From: a virus
Strand: one strand, 5' to 3'
Length of the DNA stretch: 33,648 nucleotides
IMG/VR virus record: IMGVR_UViG_3300034190_001436
Span: 1-33,648 of that record
The position numbers were made by a program, and so were the translations under genes. Position 1 is the first letter of the stretch, and every line of letters starts with the position of its first letter. Positions 1-7,457 of the stretch are shown piece by piece. A model generated the notes under the pieces. That model was not told where the DNA came from. It was given only the letters and a program-made list of their open reading frames with translations, and did no database searches.

Positions 1-731
1 CACTTAATAATATTCTCAGAGCCATCGTCTCCATAGCCTCCTGCGTCTGAGGCGAATAGGTAGGCTACAAAAGATTGTCCACTAGCATTTACATTAGCAT
101 TATTACTCAAAGTAAATTCTGTAGCTGTTGGGTTGGTTGAATTCCATCCGCTTGAGCTTGTGTCGGCAGCACTTGTTGTATTTAACAGAATATGAGCCGA
201 AGAACCTAAAGAACTATGATAAACATACCAATTTGAACTGCTTGAACTGCTTGTTTTTTTAACAATAATAACGGCAGGGACACTGTCAAGAGCATGCGCT
301 ACAGTCCTTCCTGAAACACCATTCCCAGTATAACTCACAACATCAAAGAACTTCTCAGCTTTGCGGAATGACCATGAGACGTAGTCTTTATCCGTACCTC
401 CGTTTACACCAGAGTGTGTCCCCAACGAAAAACCGTCAGCGTTAAAGGCGTTCACTTTATTAGTAGCTGTTTGTTGGCTCAGAGAAGCACTAGACTCTAA
501 CCAATTGTTTGCCCCTCTTTCGGTGTCGAATAAATTAGGATCGAAAGTAGCGTTTCTAACTTTTATCCACACTAAGCCGCCTTCACCGGCTAAATCAATA
601 TTGTTAGTTATGTCAAACGCAACATTGTCGTTTCCCGCATACAAATAAGTCGAGAAGACATCCTCAACGTACAAGTTAGCACCACCTGCATTACCCGCAG
701 CCGCTGTTAGAGCTTTAGTTAATTTGCTCAT
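1..731 (-). CDS. Tail fibre protein, N-terminal part (DUF7483-like), truncated by window start
   Basis: ATG at 731; 243 codons are readable and the frame runs off the window at base 1, so the C-terminus is missing. The protein is Ser/Thr/Asn/Gly rich and beta-type, with a unit (about residues 120-175) that reads SWSFRKAEKFFDVVSYTGN and then RTVAHALDSVPAVIIVKK. The fragment at the other window end carries the same unit (FFDVVAYTGN, RTVPHNL, ELMIVKK). These repeats are typical of large fibre or appendage proteins of marine phages. It lies downstream of the adaptor and two small tail proteins, which fits a receptor-binding appendage. Probably the front part of the same gene as 32719..33648. Confidence is high for a virion fibre, lower for the exact family. 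Confidence 0.8.
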   Translation of the reverse strand, partial: MSKLTKALTAAAGNAGGANLYVEDVFSTYLYAGNDNVAFDITNNIDLAGEGGLVWIKVRNATFDPNLFDTERGANNWLESSASLSQQTATNKVNAFNADGFSLGTHSGVNGGTDKDYVSWSFRKAEKFFDVVSYTGNGVSGRTVAHALDSVPAVIIVKKTSSSSSSNWYVYHSSLGSSAHILLNTTSAADTSSSGWNSTNPTATEFTLSNNANVNASGQSFVAYLFASDAGGYGDDGSENIIK

Positions 732-740
732 GCGTTACTC

Positions 741-1328
741 CTAAACGTAGCTGCCAGTGTAAGCACCGTAGAGCGTAGTGGAGACTTTCCAGAACACCAG
801 TGTGTCTTTAGCAGTTAGCGTAGGAGCGACATTGCCACCAGAGGTTACCCAAGTCATCGTAGGCCACGTTACTGTGTAGGACGCACCTGCTTCAAGCTGT
901 AGGACGATTGCGTCACCAGAGCTTAGCGAGTCTGTGAAGGTCGTGTTAGCCGCTAGAGTTTTGGTCTGTACTGCGCCGTTGGTAGCGTCAAAGGCCACAC
1001 CTGACAGAGCGTATACAGTGTCTCGGATGGTCTTGTTCGTAAACGTGTCAGTGCTAGTCGCTGTGACCAGGGCTGTGACTCCGTCTAACAGGTTAAGCTC
1101 TGTGGCAGTTGAGGTAACACCATCAAGGATGTTCAGCTCAGCAGCAGTAGAGGTTACCGCAGTACCGGCAATCTTAAGCGTAGACAGGTTCGGCGCAATG
1201 GCCGTTGTGCCGTCTAGAAGATCATCTAGCAAGTCTAGGTCAGTATTGAGCTTAGTGCCCCAGGTGTCGTCAGATGCACCGACCTCGGGTTTAGTTAAGC
1301 CATAGGTTGTGGTGGTTGTATCAGCCAT
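741..1328 (-). CDS. Tail fibre/virion protein with [10 protein letters not shown] repeats
   Basis: 195 aa; ATG at 1328 preceded by a GAGGTGA ribosome site. Thr/Ala/Leu/Asp rich, starting [20 protein letters not shown] followed by DTWGTKLN, a common N-terminal pattern of phage tail-fibre and collar proteins. Two adjacent short repeats ([12 protein letters not shown] and [12 protein letters not shown], about residues 60-85) are the hallmark of trimeric phage fibre shafts. The C-terminal half is beta-rich and ends in a Trp/Tyr-containing segment. It sits 9 bases upstream of the next fibre gene in the same operon, so both probably belong to the host-recognition apparatus. A structural role is well supported; the exact position in the tail is inference. 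Confidence 0.75.
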   Translation of the reverse strand: MADTTTTTYGLTKPEVGASDDTWGTKLNTDLDLLDDLLDGTTAIAPNLSTLKIAGTAVTSTAAELNILDGVTSTATELNLLDGVTALVTATSTDTFTNKTIRDTVYALSGVAFDATNGAVQTKTLAANTTFTDSLSSGDAIVLQLEAGASYTVTWPTMTWVTSGGNVAPTLTAKDTLVFWKVSTTLYGAYTGSYV

Positions 1329-1330
1329 CG

Positions 1331-1936
1331 TTAGTCACCTCGGTAATCAGATTCCGTCCAGGTCTCGGACGCATTAATTTGCTCTATCCATTTGTATCTA
1401 GCGAACGTGCCGACTTCTGACCCGGCGTTATCACTAGCAGAGAATGGTCTAATTCTAACATAGTTTATTGCTACTGAAGCCGTAACGCTATCTGCTGCCG
1501 CACCCACTATAGACATGAAGCCCTGAGCGGTTGCCGTGGCAGATGTTGTGTCTGCTGTATTACCTAACCTTACTCTGACCCCGATCATCGCTGTAGAGGC
1601 TGCTGAGGCGTCTGCTACTACTGCATTCTTGATGCGCTCGTAGTCAGCCTGTGTAACGCTTGAGGTCACAGAGACAGCAGATGCACCCTCCCAGATCTCT
1701 GGGTAGCCGTAGCGGGCCTCGCTGTACGGCCCAGTGCCGTAGCCTAGACGACGCCTTACTAGCCTTGATGTGCCAGTAGACGTCGCAGTAGTAGAGGCAG
1801 ATACCTGGAAGACGTAGGACCCAGACACGGTAACAGAGGCCGCCGAGCTGTCTGCTACGGATGCCTCATATACCTGCGGATAGCCATACCTTGCTACGTT
1901 GTATGGGCCAGTGCCGTAACCGGCTCTCAGCGCCAT
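1331..1936 (-). CDS. Putative tail protein with duplicated GYGTGPY-ARYGYP segment
   Basis: 201 aa; start overlaps the stop of the upstream gene by one base (TAATG), so the two are translationally coupled. An aromatic Gly/Tyr motif occurs twice: [19 protein letters not shown] at residues 6-24 and [19 protein letters not shown] at 65-83. The motifs are separated and followed by Ala/Ser/Thr/Val-rich beta segments, giving a two-repeat layout followed by a longer C-terminal domain. No enzyme motif is visible. Position between adaptor-type and fibre-type genes suggests a minor virion protein. I do not recognise a named family. Confidence 0.65.
   Translation of the reverse strand: MALRAGYGTGPYNVARYGYPQVYEASVADSSAASVTVSGSYVFQVSASTTATSTGTSRLVRRRLGYGTGPYSEARYGYPEIWEGASAVSVTSSVTQADYERIKNAVVADASAASTAMIGVRVRLGNTADTTSATATAQGFMSIVGAAADSVTASVAINYVRIRPFSASDNAGSEVGTFARYKWIEQINASETWTESDYRGD
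1688..1744 (-). repeat. Second copy of 57-bp coding repeat
   Basis: Encodes residues 65-83 of the 201-aa tail protein ([19 protein letters not shown]). It matches the copy at 1865..1921 at 14 of 19 residues, with several synonymous differences in the DNA. Confidence 0.8.
1865..1921 (-). repeat. First copy of 57-bp coding repeat
   Basis: Encodes residues 6-24 of the 201-aa tail protein ([19 protein letters not shown]); partner of 1688..1744. Confidence 0.8.
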
Positions 1937-2319
1937 TAATCTAAGGTGATGTCCAGATCACCAACAGGGATACGGAAGACGTCCCCGGTAGAAATAGCCT
2001 TAGCAGTTGTCAGCGCAGCGTGTACAAGCATAGTGCCGCCGCTAGATGCAGTGAATACACCAATATGACTCACAGTGCCCCAGTTCGCAGTAGCGGCAGG
2101 AAACTCTACAGCACCGCTGTTGCTAGCAGTGTCGCCAGTTACCGTGAAGGTAGCCGCTGTGCGAGCGTATGATCCACCTGAGACCTCTGTGCCGGCAGCG
2201 CCAGTGTCAGTGGGGTTGGAAGTGAACAGACCGATGTACCACGCCGTAGGGCGCGTGACTGAGCCTGCTGTTAATCCCCATGAGAGGACGTCTGTCTCGA
2301 ACGAGTTAGTAAAGCTCAT
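1936..2319 (-). CDS. Small phage tail-fibre-like structural protein
   Basis: 127 aa; ATG at 2319 with AGGAG upstream. It begins MSFTNSFETDVLSWGLTAGS and carries WYIGLF about residues 27-32, ARTAATFTVTG and a VSHIGVF motif in the second half. This layout is shared by a widespread family of small virion proteins that often sit next to fibre genes. Predicted mostly beta, with no signal peptide. It directly follows the adaptor gene and is coupled to the next gene by a one-base overlap. A structural role is likely; the precise site in the virion is unknown. Confidence 0.7.
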   Translation of the reverse strand: MSFTNSFETDVLSWGLTAGSVTRPTAWYIGLFTSNPTDTGAAGTEVSGGSYARTAATFTVTGDTASNSGAVEFPAATANWGTVSHIGVFTASSGGTMLVHAALTTAKAISTGDVFRIPVGDLDITLD

Positions 2320-2940
2320 CTAATAGCTCCTGATCTTGAGTCTAAGTCCAGAGCCGCCAGACATTGCCTTGTCGCTCTGTAAATTGGTTCCTGCTACAGC
2401 CCCAGAGTATAACACATTCCAGACCTGCATTCGGGCGTCGTCCTTCAGGTACGGGGCCGCTTGTAGTAGTGAGCCGTACAGGTACGCATCTGGGGACATC
2501 TCCAACAGCCAATTGGATGCGTTGGAGTCTGTTAGCGAGTCCAGTTCTGCGAAGTACAGCAGCTCACCACTGTAGGTAGTGTCGGGCGTAGGGAAGACCT
2601 CGATAGCCTCTCCTGACATTGCGTAGTAGCGAGGCTTGCCCTGGTTATCATTGCTCTCCATACGAAACTGGAGCATGTCGTCTAATGAGATTAGTTCTAG
2701 CCTACTGGATCGCCCATCGTCCAAGTGAAACCGCACGGGCTCCAAGAAGTCAGCCGGTAGCTGTGAGTACCTGGTGTCTATCTGCCCCTCGGACCGCTTC
2801 TGCATCTTATAGTGGCGCACCTCACGACCCATCTGAGCCTCTGCTAGAGAGATGAACGTGGGGATGACCGCAGCGAGATCGTCTCGGTTGAGGAAGTCAG
2901 CGATGCTTGACTTAAGCTCTGTGTAAGTTGTGATTGCCAT
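2320..2940 (-). CDS. Head-tail adaptor protein (SU10 adaptor-like)
   Basis: 206 aa; ATG at 2940 with AGGA 8 bases upstream. The helical N-terminus (residues 1-45) carries the pattern LKSSIADFLNRDDL followed by IPTFISLAEAQMGREVRHYK. A beta middle with QLPADFLEPVR and a helical C-terminal region ending near WLLEMSPDAYLYGSLLQAAP follow. This is the layout of the adaptor ring proteins of podoviruses with SU10-type capsids, which sit under the portal and receive tail components. Length agrees with the family. Unusually, it lies far from portal and capsid genes and close to the terminase on the map. The assignment is by pattern recognition. Confidence 0.7.
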   Translation of the reverse strand: MAITTYTELKSSIADFLNRDDLAAVIPTFISLAEAQMGREVRHYKMQKRSEGQIDTRYSQLPADFLEPVRFHLDDGRSSRLELISLDDMLQFRMESNDNQGKPRYYAMSGEAIEVFPTPDTTYSGELLYFAELDSLTDSNASNWLLEMSPDAYLYGSLLQAAPYLKDDARMQVWNVLYSGAVAGTNLQSDKAMSGGSGLRLKIRSY

Positions 2941-2956
2941 TTCAGTGTCCTATAAT
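2928..2956 (+). promoter_or_regulatory. Candidate sigma70 promoter on the plus strand
   Basis: TTGTGA (2928-2933), a 17-base spacer, then a perfect TATAAT (2951-2956). It faces a small plus-strand ORF starting at 3012. It overlaps the start of the adaptor gene, which is on the other strand. Confidence 0.45.
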
Positions 2957-3011
2957 CGTACTCTTGCGATTTATTTCCTACTTGCGGCATACAGCTAAAG
3001 GGAGCCACATC

Positions 3012-3221
3012 ATGATCACACCAGAGCACGACGAATTATACCAGGCTAAACTCCGTCGTTTTTACCGTCGCCTTGACGAGATCGTTGCTGAGTCACGGCA
3101 GCGGTTCCAATTGCAGCAAGGGCCACCGCAGGTAGTATACCCTGATTCACAAGTTCTCGAACGCGACCAATGCCACCTTCGGCTAGTGCCTGACGAGTCG
3201 TCATCAGAATCTGACTCCTAA
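3012..3221 (+). CDS. Possible small plus-strand gene (69 aa), own promoter
   Basis: The ATG at 3012 has AAAGGGAG seven bases upstream and a well-spaced sigma70-like promoter at 2928-2956, which favours it over the longer reading frame from 2934. The product is charged, with an amphipathic helical stretch (LYQAKLRRFYRRLDEIVAES) and an acidic tail ending in Ser/Glu/Asp. It overlaps tail to tail, by 176 bases, the 3' end of the large minus-strand gene at 3046..5199, so one of the two may be a shadow there. It would be the only plus-strand protein gene in the window, which resembles an independently expressed accessory (moron) gene. Function unknown. Confidence 0.4.
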   Translation: MITPEHDELYQAKLRRFYRRLDEIVAESRQRFQLQQGPPQVVYPDSQVLERDQCHLRLVPDESSSESDS

Positions 3222-5199
3222 CACCAATATCTGGGAATTCCTTAACTAGGGCGGCATCTAGCTGCTCTAGGCCAGGTGCTGCCTGTTGTGCCGCTGTACT
3301 AAGAAGACCTGTTACCCCAGATCTCTCTATTGCGGGCAGGTATTCGCTTGGCTTGAATGCCTCAAATGATCCCACCAGGTCTCCGCTGTTTACTCCAAAC
3401 TCTGGCTTAGCATCTAGCTCTGCCTTTGTTATCTGCCGAAGTTTAGCCTGCCACCCTTTGGCAACCGCCTCTGCATTATTTGGGTCTATCTCATTTGACT
3501 TTGCCCAACCAGAGAGGTCATCAACAACAAGGTAATTCATTCCGTAATCAGTGTTGGTAGGTATGATTGCTCCGCCGAACTCTTCGTCTAGCCTTGCGCC
3601 GACAGAAAGCATTTGCGCCTGCTCTGCGGGCCTACCAATATCTACCATTGCAGCATTGCGCTCAACGAGCTTGCCGCCGGGTCTAACAAAGTTATAGCCA
3701 ACAGACTCCTGGCCTCTGAGCAGCCCTTGAGTTGCTGCTATACCTTCTAGTAAACCCCTTGAGGCAGGATCTATCTGATTACTGCCGCTAGATGGAGCAG
3801 CCATTACCCTTATCGTGTCGGCAGGAGCTGATACACCTTTGTAGTATCCGTATCCTGGGGCCGTCTGACGTGTTAGTCCACCTGCGGCAAGGGATATCAT
3901 GTCTTGCCCCTGATCGTTGCTGAGAACCTGTCTCTGGCCCTGCTGTAAGAGCTGAGAGTATGTTGGGTTGTCTTGGGACCCGGCAAGATGCATGAGTCCT
4001 CTAGCAGGCTCAGACTCTACATTGATATTGGCCGTCAATGGGCGCAGGTTGTCAGAGAAGTCATAGGCCGCTGCGCCTACACTTGTTCCCTCAGACAGTG
4101 CTTTAGTGTCAACCCAAATAGATGCCTGCACTTTTTCTGGCGTCCAGTTAGTGAACCCGCCAACCTTGTTTTCGTTAGCCCAATCAACCAGGTTGTTGAT
4201 TTCTTTGTCCATGAAACGGTGTTGAGCCTCGCCCAATCCTTCACTCCAGATTTCGCCCTCTGGGGTCCTATAATCAAACGCTCTAGCCATCCATAGATCA
4301 TTAGTGGGCCTAGAGGCAGACTCGCCAGGAGGCACGTTGAGAGCTTCGTAGAACGGTCCACGCTTAGGTCCGAACTCGGTAGGCACACCAGACAACATTC
4401 CTTGAACGCCTGCCGCAGCATTGGTAGGGAATCTTCCTGTGTCTATTTGATTGCCGGTAATTGCTTGATTGAAGCCGCGCACAGCAAATGTCTGGTTGGC
4501 AGGCACAGATGCCCCGGCCGATGTCAGAGCAACCGTTCCAGAGTACAGATCCTTGTAGCCCTCACGGCCACCAGTAAGCTCAGAGGCTGTGCGTGAACTC
4601 TTCTCGTACCAATCTCGCCCAATAGTGCCCCTGGATAGAGAGTTTTGAAGACTCTTTCGCATGTTGCCGAGAGCTTCTTCGCTATCTACGTTGCGAGGCG
4701 CTCCTCTGTATGCTCCGGTGGTGCCTACTCGCTCTGCCGTTTTAACTTGCTTTGGCACTGTCTGAACTATGTTTGCTCTTGGTAAATCAGAGAGAGTTAT
4801 GGCGGGCTTGGCTTTGTTTAATATAGAGCGACTAATTGTCTCAGCTCGTTGAGCTACTGGGCGACCCCCAGGTATTATAGACATAAGACCAGTGCCTGCA
4901 CCTATAGCAGCCTCTGCCATGTCGCCTCGATTATATGCGTTTTGAGCGTCTAAAAGATCTACCGCACCAACAATAGCGCCAGGGCCAAAGTCCATTGCGC
5001 TCATTATTCCTTGTGCTCTACGCCTTGCGACAGGATCAGTATTCTCACCCATCATATTGAGAATGCCAGAATGCATCCTGTCTCGTAGATTCATGTCCCG
5101 AGGGATGATCTGGTCAGGAATTGCAGAAGGGTATGGATTTCTGAGCCTGTCGTAAAATTCTTTTTGCAACCTACCTTGTGTGTCTCTAAGGTCTGCCAT
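3046..5199 (-). CDS. Large phage protein of unknown function, probable virion protein
   Basis: 717 aa; ATG at 5199 with GAGGA upstream. The N-terminal third contains Gly/Ala-rich, weakly hydrophobic stretches (around residues 75-115). The middle is a globular region with PTNDLWMARAFDYRTPEGEI, HRFMDKEINNLVDWA and WTPEKVQASIWVDTKAL, resembling a domain seen in other large phage proteins. The C-terminus ends with a short hydrophobic segment (ILPAVALAAIGTAAV) and a basic tail. Placed between the large terminase and the adaptor. The mixture of low-complexity hydrophobic segments and a globular core resembles an ejected or internal virion protein, but no enzymatic motif is recognised and the function is not assigned. 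Confidence 0.7.
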   Translation of the reverse strand: MADLRDTQGRLQKEFYDRLRNPYPSAIPDQIIPRDMNLRDRMHSGILNMMGENTDPVARRRAQGIMSAMDFGPGAIVGAVDLLDAQNAYNRGDMAEAAIGAGTGLMSIIPGGRPVAQRAETISRSILNKAKPAITLSDLPRANIVQTVPKQVKTAERVGTTGAYRGAPRNVDSEEALGNMRKSLQNSLSRGTIGRDWYEKSSRTASELTGGREGYKDLYSGTVALTSAGASVPANQTFAVRGFNQAITGNQIDTGRFPTNAAAGVQGMLSGVPTEFGPKRGPFYEALNVPPGESASRPTNDLWMARAFDYRTPEGEIWSEGLGEAQHRFMDKEINNLVDWANENKVGGFTNWTPEKVQASIWVDTKALSEGTSVGAAAYDFSDNLRPLTANINVESEPARGLMHLAGSQDNPTYSQLLQQGQRQVLSNDQGQDMISLAAGGLTRQTAPGYGYYKGVSAPADTIRVMAAPSSGSNQIDPASRGLLEGIAATQGLLRGQESVGYNFVRPGGKLVERNAAMVDIGRPAEQAQMLSVGARLDEEFGGAIIPTNTDYGMNYLVVDDLSGWAKSNEIDPNNAEAVAKGWQAKLRQITKAELDAKPEFGVNSGDLVGSFEAFKPSEYLPAIERSGVTGLLSTAAQQAAPGLEQLDAALVKEFPDIGVRSQILMTTRQALAEGGIGRVRELVNQGILPAVALAAIGTAAVTQQRSRQGDGKNDGV

Positions 5200-5207
5200 G
5201 CGTTGTC

Positions 5208-5228
5208 CTCATGTACCGATGACATGAG
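5208..5228 (-). promoter_or_regulatory. Hairpin covering part of a ribosome binding site
   Basis: Perfect 7-bp inverted repeat CTCATGT/ACATGAG with a 7-base loop, between the large terminase gene and the 717-aa gene. On the minus strand the second arm contains the GAG of the GAGGA site that serves the ATG at 5199, so folding could limit translation. An extended -10-like TGTTATACT overlaps its upstream edge (5227-5235). Confidence 0.4.
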
Positions 5229-5239
5229 TATAACACAGA

Positions 5240-6517
5240 CTAAGCGATCCCTCGGATGTTGCGACGGATAGGTGCTCCCCAGACATGTGTAGGCTTGTAG
5301 CCCACTGCCAGGTAGCGGAAAGAGTCTGCTGCGTGTGAGGTCCAATCGTGTAGAGGTCTGCCGCGCCATGCCTTGCCGTTCTCGTCCCAATCCCTGCGGT
5401 ACTGCCTCAAAGCGTCAATGCCGCGCTCGCACTTCTCCTGGTCAAACCAACACTGCGGGATCATTGAGCGGACCTGCTGTATACCGTCCTCGATGCTGAG
5501 CATGGGAGCTACTATGACGTTGCTTAGGCCTAGAGACTGCAATACCTCGAGCCTAGACTTTCCTGTACCGAGTTCTTTAACCCGGACGTCGTGCGGCAGG
5601 ATATGTTGGTCGTAGGTGTAGCCCTTGCCCTGTAGCATCTGCACATAGTGATCTAGAGCGCAGCCAGAGTTCTCGTAGTAGTCAATGATGCGGATCTCTT
5701 TGCCGATATACTGCGCGAACCAGATCACGGTCGTATCAGCCATACCAAGGTCCCAAGAAGTCACCACCGCAGCAGACTTGTCATAGGGCACCGCGCAGAG
5801 CTTGCCGTCGGTCTTAGCCTGTAGCATCTCTAGGGCGTAGTAGCTGCCCTCTATGTGGATACGGAAGTCACCCTCCCAGACGTGCTGATAGATGTCTGGG
5901 CGCTTCTCTAGGTCCTCTAGCCTTGCCTGCTCTAGCACATCAGGGAACCACGGATTGTCTGACCACTGGAGTTCAGCGATCTTGGCGTCCTTTGGTGGGT
6001 CCTCACGGAATCGTTTGTGCGTTGCTGAGTTCTTGCTCTCCGGGTTCCACGTCACCCAGATCTCTGAGTCGTGCTCTCGGACCGAAGGGATCAGCTTCTG
6101 CCAGGCTGTCTCGCTGACACTCTCTGCCTCATCTACCCAGGCTAGCAATAGACGCGACTTAGATTTGAGAGAGTCTACGTTAGTGCGGAGGCCGGAGAAT
6201 GCGTAGTTGATCCTGCCGTCCTTGCTGCGGATGTACCGCTCACCGATCTCGTAGTAGTCAGCTAGGAATGACACAGAGCTGATAGCTGCCTTGATCTCCT
6301 CGAGGGATGACTCACTGAGAGAGTTGAGGTGCTCACGACCACAGAGGATAATGCCTGCCCTGCCCGCCTTGCCTTCCTGGTAACCCCTTAGAGCTGTCAT
6401 TAGAGCAAAGGTGCGAGTCTTGCCTGATCCACGACCACCATAGGCGCCACGGTATCTAACATTGCCCTCAAACACAGGCACTAGCTTGTCAGGGATATCA
6501 ATCGTCGCTGCTGTCAT
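5240..6517 (-). CDS. terL: Terminase large subunit (packaging ATPase and nuclease)
   Basis: 425 aa from the ATG at 6517, chosen because GGAG lies 9 bases upstream; an in-frame ATG 24 bases earlier (6541) has no ribosome site. The ATPase domain shows Walker A GGRGSGKT at residues 27-34 and Walker B LLLAWVDEAE at 123-132. The C-terminal nuclease starts near TSWDLGMADTT, with the conserved Asp of the RNase H-like fold. It packages DNA into the prohead through the portal, at the expense of ATP, and cuts the concatemer. The start overlaps the small terminase gene by 20 bases, as expected for co-translation. Full length for the family; no damage seen. Confidence 0.95.
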   Translation of the reverse strand: MTAATIDIPDKLVPVFEGNVRYRGAYGGRGSGKTRTFALMTALRGYQEGKAGRAGIILCGREHLNSLSESSLEEIKAAISSVSFLADYYEIGERYIRSKDGRINYAFSGLRTNVDSLKSKSRLLLAWVDEAESVSETAWQKLIPSVREHDSEIWVTWNPESKNSATHKRFREDPPKDAKIAELQWSDNPWFPDVLEQARLEDLEKRPDIYQHVWEGDFRIHIEGSYYALEMLQAKTDGKLCAVPYDKSAAVVTSWDLGMADTTVIWFAQYIGKEIRIIDYYENSGCALDHYVQMLQGKGYTYDQHILPHDVRVKELGTGKSRLEVLQSLGLSNVIVAPMLSIEDGIQQVRSMIPQCWFDQEKCERGIDALRQYRRDWDENGKAWRGRPLHDWTSHAADSFRYLAVGYKPTHVWGAPIRRNIRGIA

Positions 6518-6890
6518 CTGCCCGCACTCCACGCAGTACAATACTGGTCGGAGCCAATGCGCCGTCAGAGCTTGTCACGTCCTGCTCAACGCGATCTGAG
6601 TAGCCGTGCTTAGTCAGTATCAGCTTGGTGATAGTCGGGTTGAAATCGCCTGTGAGGCCGTTAGAGAACAGCTCCCTGGCTTGTCTAGCCATCAGGTCCT
6701 CTAAAATGTCCGAAAATTCTGTGTTCTCGCCCTTCCATTTGTAGACTGTGGACCTTGATACATTTAGATACACAGACAATCCCTCAATGGTTGGAATCAC
6801 TTCACCATGCAATAAATACTCTTTTGATGCGTATCTACCTGCCTGCTCTATTAGAGCGTCGGTCAGCTTAGATGGGCGGCCTGCGGTCAT
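6498..6890 (-). CDS. terS: Terminase small subunit (P22 gp3-like DNA packaging protein)
   Basis: 130 aa. The N-terminus MTAGRPSKLTDALIEQAGRY leads into a helix-turn-helix region with GLSVYLNVSRSTVYKWKGEN (about residues 38-57), the DNA-binding module of this family. A central oligomerisation helix (EDLMARQARELFSNGLTGDF) and ILTKHGYSDRVEQD follow; the C-terminal tail is acidic. It recognises the packaging site and hands DNA to the large subunit. The gene overlaps the upstream 52-aa gene by ATGA and the large subunit by 20 bases, forming a tight packaging operon. Confidence 0.9.
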   Translation of the reverse strand: MTAGRPSKLTDALIEQAGRYASKEYLLHGEVIPTIEGLSVYLNVSRSTVYKWKGENTEFSDILEDLMARQARELFSNGLTGDFNPTITKLILTKHGYSDRVEQDVTSSDGALAPTSIVLRGVRADDSSDD

Positions 6891-7045
6891 AGTCTTATTC
6901 CGTAGTGGCGTTCTAGGTGACGAACTATCTTGATGATCTCGTCTAAGTAGGTTTCTTTATCGACAGGGTATCCCTGGCTCCGAAGGACTTGTTTTATCTC
7001 GTCCCTGGTCAACGGTAGTGGCTTGTCCTCGTCAATCATGATCAT
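6887..7045 (-). CDS. Small hypothetical protein upstream of terS (52 aa)
   Basis: A short gene running from ATG 7045 (or the ATG at 7039) to a TGA that overlaps the terS start as ATGA. The product is charged and helical, with DEDKPLPLTRDEIKQVLRSQ in the first half and LDEIIKIVRHLERHYG in the second. No clear ribosome site precedes it, but it starts 10 bases after the stop of a 13-codon ORF with a very strong ribosome site, so translation is probably coupled. No family is recognised. The overlap with terS and the clean amphipathic helices argue for a real gene, perhaps involved in packaging or its regulation. Confidence 0.6.
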   Translation of the reverse strand: MIMIDEDKPLPLTRDEIKQVLRSQGYPVDKETYLDEIIKIVRHLERHYGIRL

Positions 7046-7055
7046 TTGAGTTTCG

Positions 7056-7097
7056 CTACTTGCCTTTCGGCTTTCGCTTTTTACCTTTTCCGTACAT
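7056..7097 (-). CDS. Tiny basic peptide (13 aa) with a strong ribosome site
   Basis: Reads MYGKGKKRKPKGK and stops at TAG. AGGAG lies 7 bases before the ATG, one of the best ribosome sites of the region. Eight of 13 residues are Lys or Arg. It could be a DNA- or RNA-binding peptide, or a leader whose translation opens the following 52-aa gene 10 bases downstream. Its length makes chance possible. Confidence 0.4.
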   Translation of the reverse strand: MYGKGKKRKPKGK

Positions 7098-7191
7098 CAG
7101 CTAGCTCCTGTAAAATTTTTAATTCAAAATTCATTTCTGCAAGAAACTTAATAACTTCATACTTTAACTCGCTTGCAGGCTTGTCGTCCAA
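7081..7191 (-). CDS. Small ORF without a convincing start
   Basis: An open frame between stops at 7225 and 7081 reads LDDKPASELKYEVIKFLAEM and then a helical ELKILQELADVRKR tail. Amphipathic character suggests coding, but the only ATG is at 7134 (17 codons) and has no ribosome site. TTG at 7191 is used here as a provisional start. It begins one frame off from the end of the 51-aa gene at 7211..7366 and might be reached by a +1 shift, or be the remainder of a broken gene. Confidence 0.35.
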   Translation of the reverse strand: MDDKPASELKYEVIKFLAEMNFELKILQELADVRKR

Positions 7192-7210
7192 ATGATAGCG
7201 GATTCTGCCA

Positions 7211-7366
7211 TTATTCGGATTTCTTTATGTTATCTAAAGTAGCTAATGCTTGCGTGAGGTTTAAAGCGGCCTGTGAAAAATGCATTGCGTGACCTCCCTC
7301 CTTCGCAATTCCTGCTTTTTCAGCCAATGCTTCAATTGCTGCGTTTACTTTTATTAAGTCACTCAT
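7211..7366 (-). CDS. Small conserved-type phage protein (51 aa)
   Basis: ATG at 7366 with AAGGAG 10 bases upstream; stop TAA at 7211. Two helices are evident: LIKVNAAIEALAEKAGIAKE and then GGHAMHFSQAALNLTQALAT, ending in a charged tail. The A-M-H-F-S-Q-A-A-x-N pattern recalls a group of very small phage proteins made of a helical hairpin; I cannot name a function. It belongs to the run of short minus-strand genes between the replication genes and the terminase. Confidence 0.65.
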   Translation of the reverse strand: MSDLIKVNAAIEALAEKAGIAKEGGHAMHFSQAALNLTQALATLDNIKKSE

Positions 7367-7412
7367 AGGGTTTTAACTCCTTTGATTTAAAAAAATTGAT
7401 TTATTTCTTCCA

Positions 7413-7457
7413 TTATTCGTACTTCACAGTATTTTTCTTCTTCTTAGCCTTAGCCAT
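7413..7457 (-). CDS. Possible tiny Lys-rich peptide (14 aa)
   Basis: Reads MAKAKKKKNTVKYE. There is no clear ribosome site, so support is the composition and the similar basic peptide at 7056..7097 only. Might equally be the tail of a degraded larger frame that stays open upstream to about 7484. Confidence 0.25.
   Translation of the reverse strand: MAKAKKKKNTVKYE

Noticed and set aside
934-1305. Plus-strand frame of 123 codons
   Set aside because: Fully antisense to the repeat-bearing tail protein at 741..1328; composition and lack of start signals indicate a shadow.
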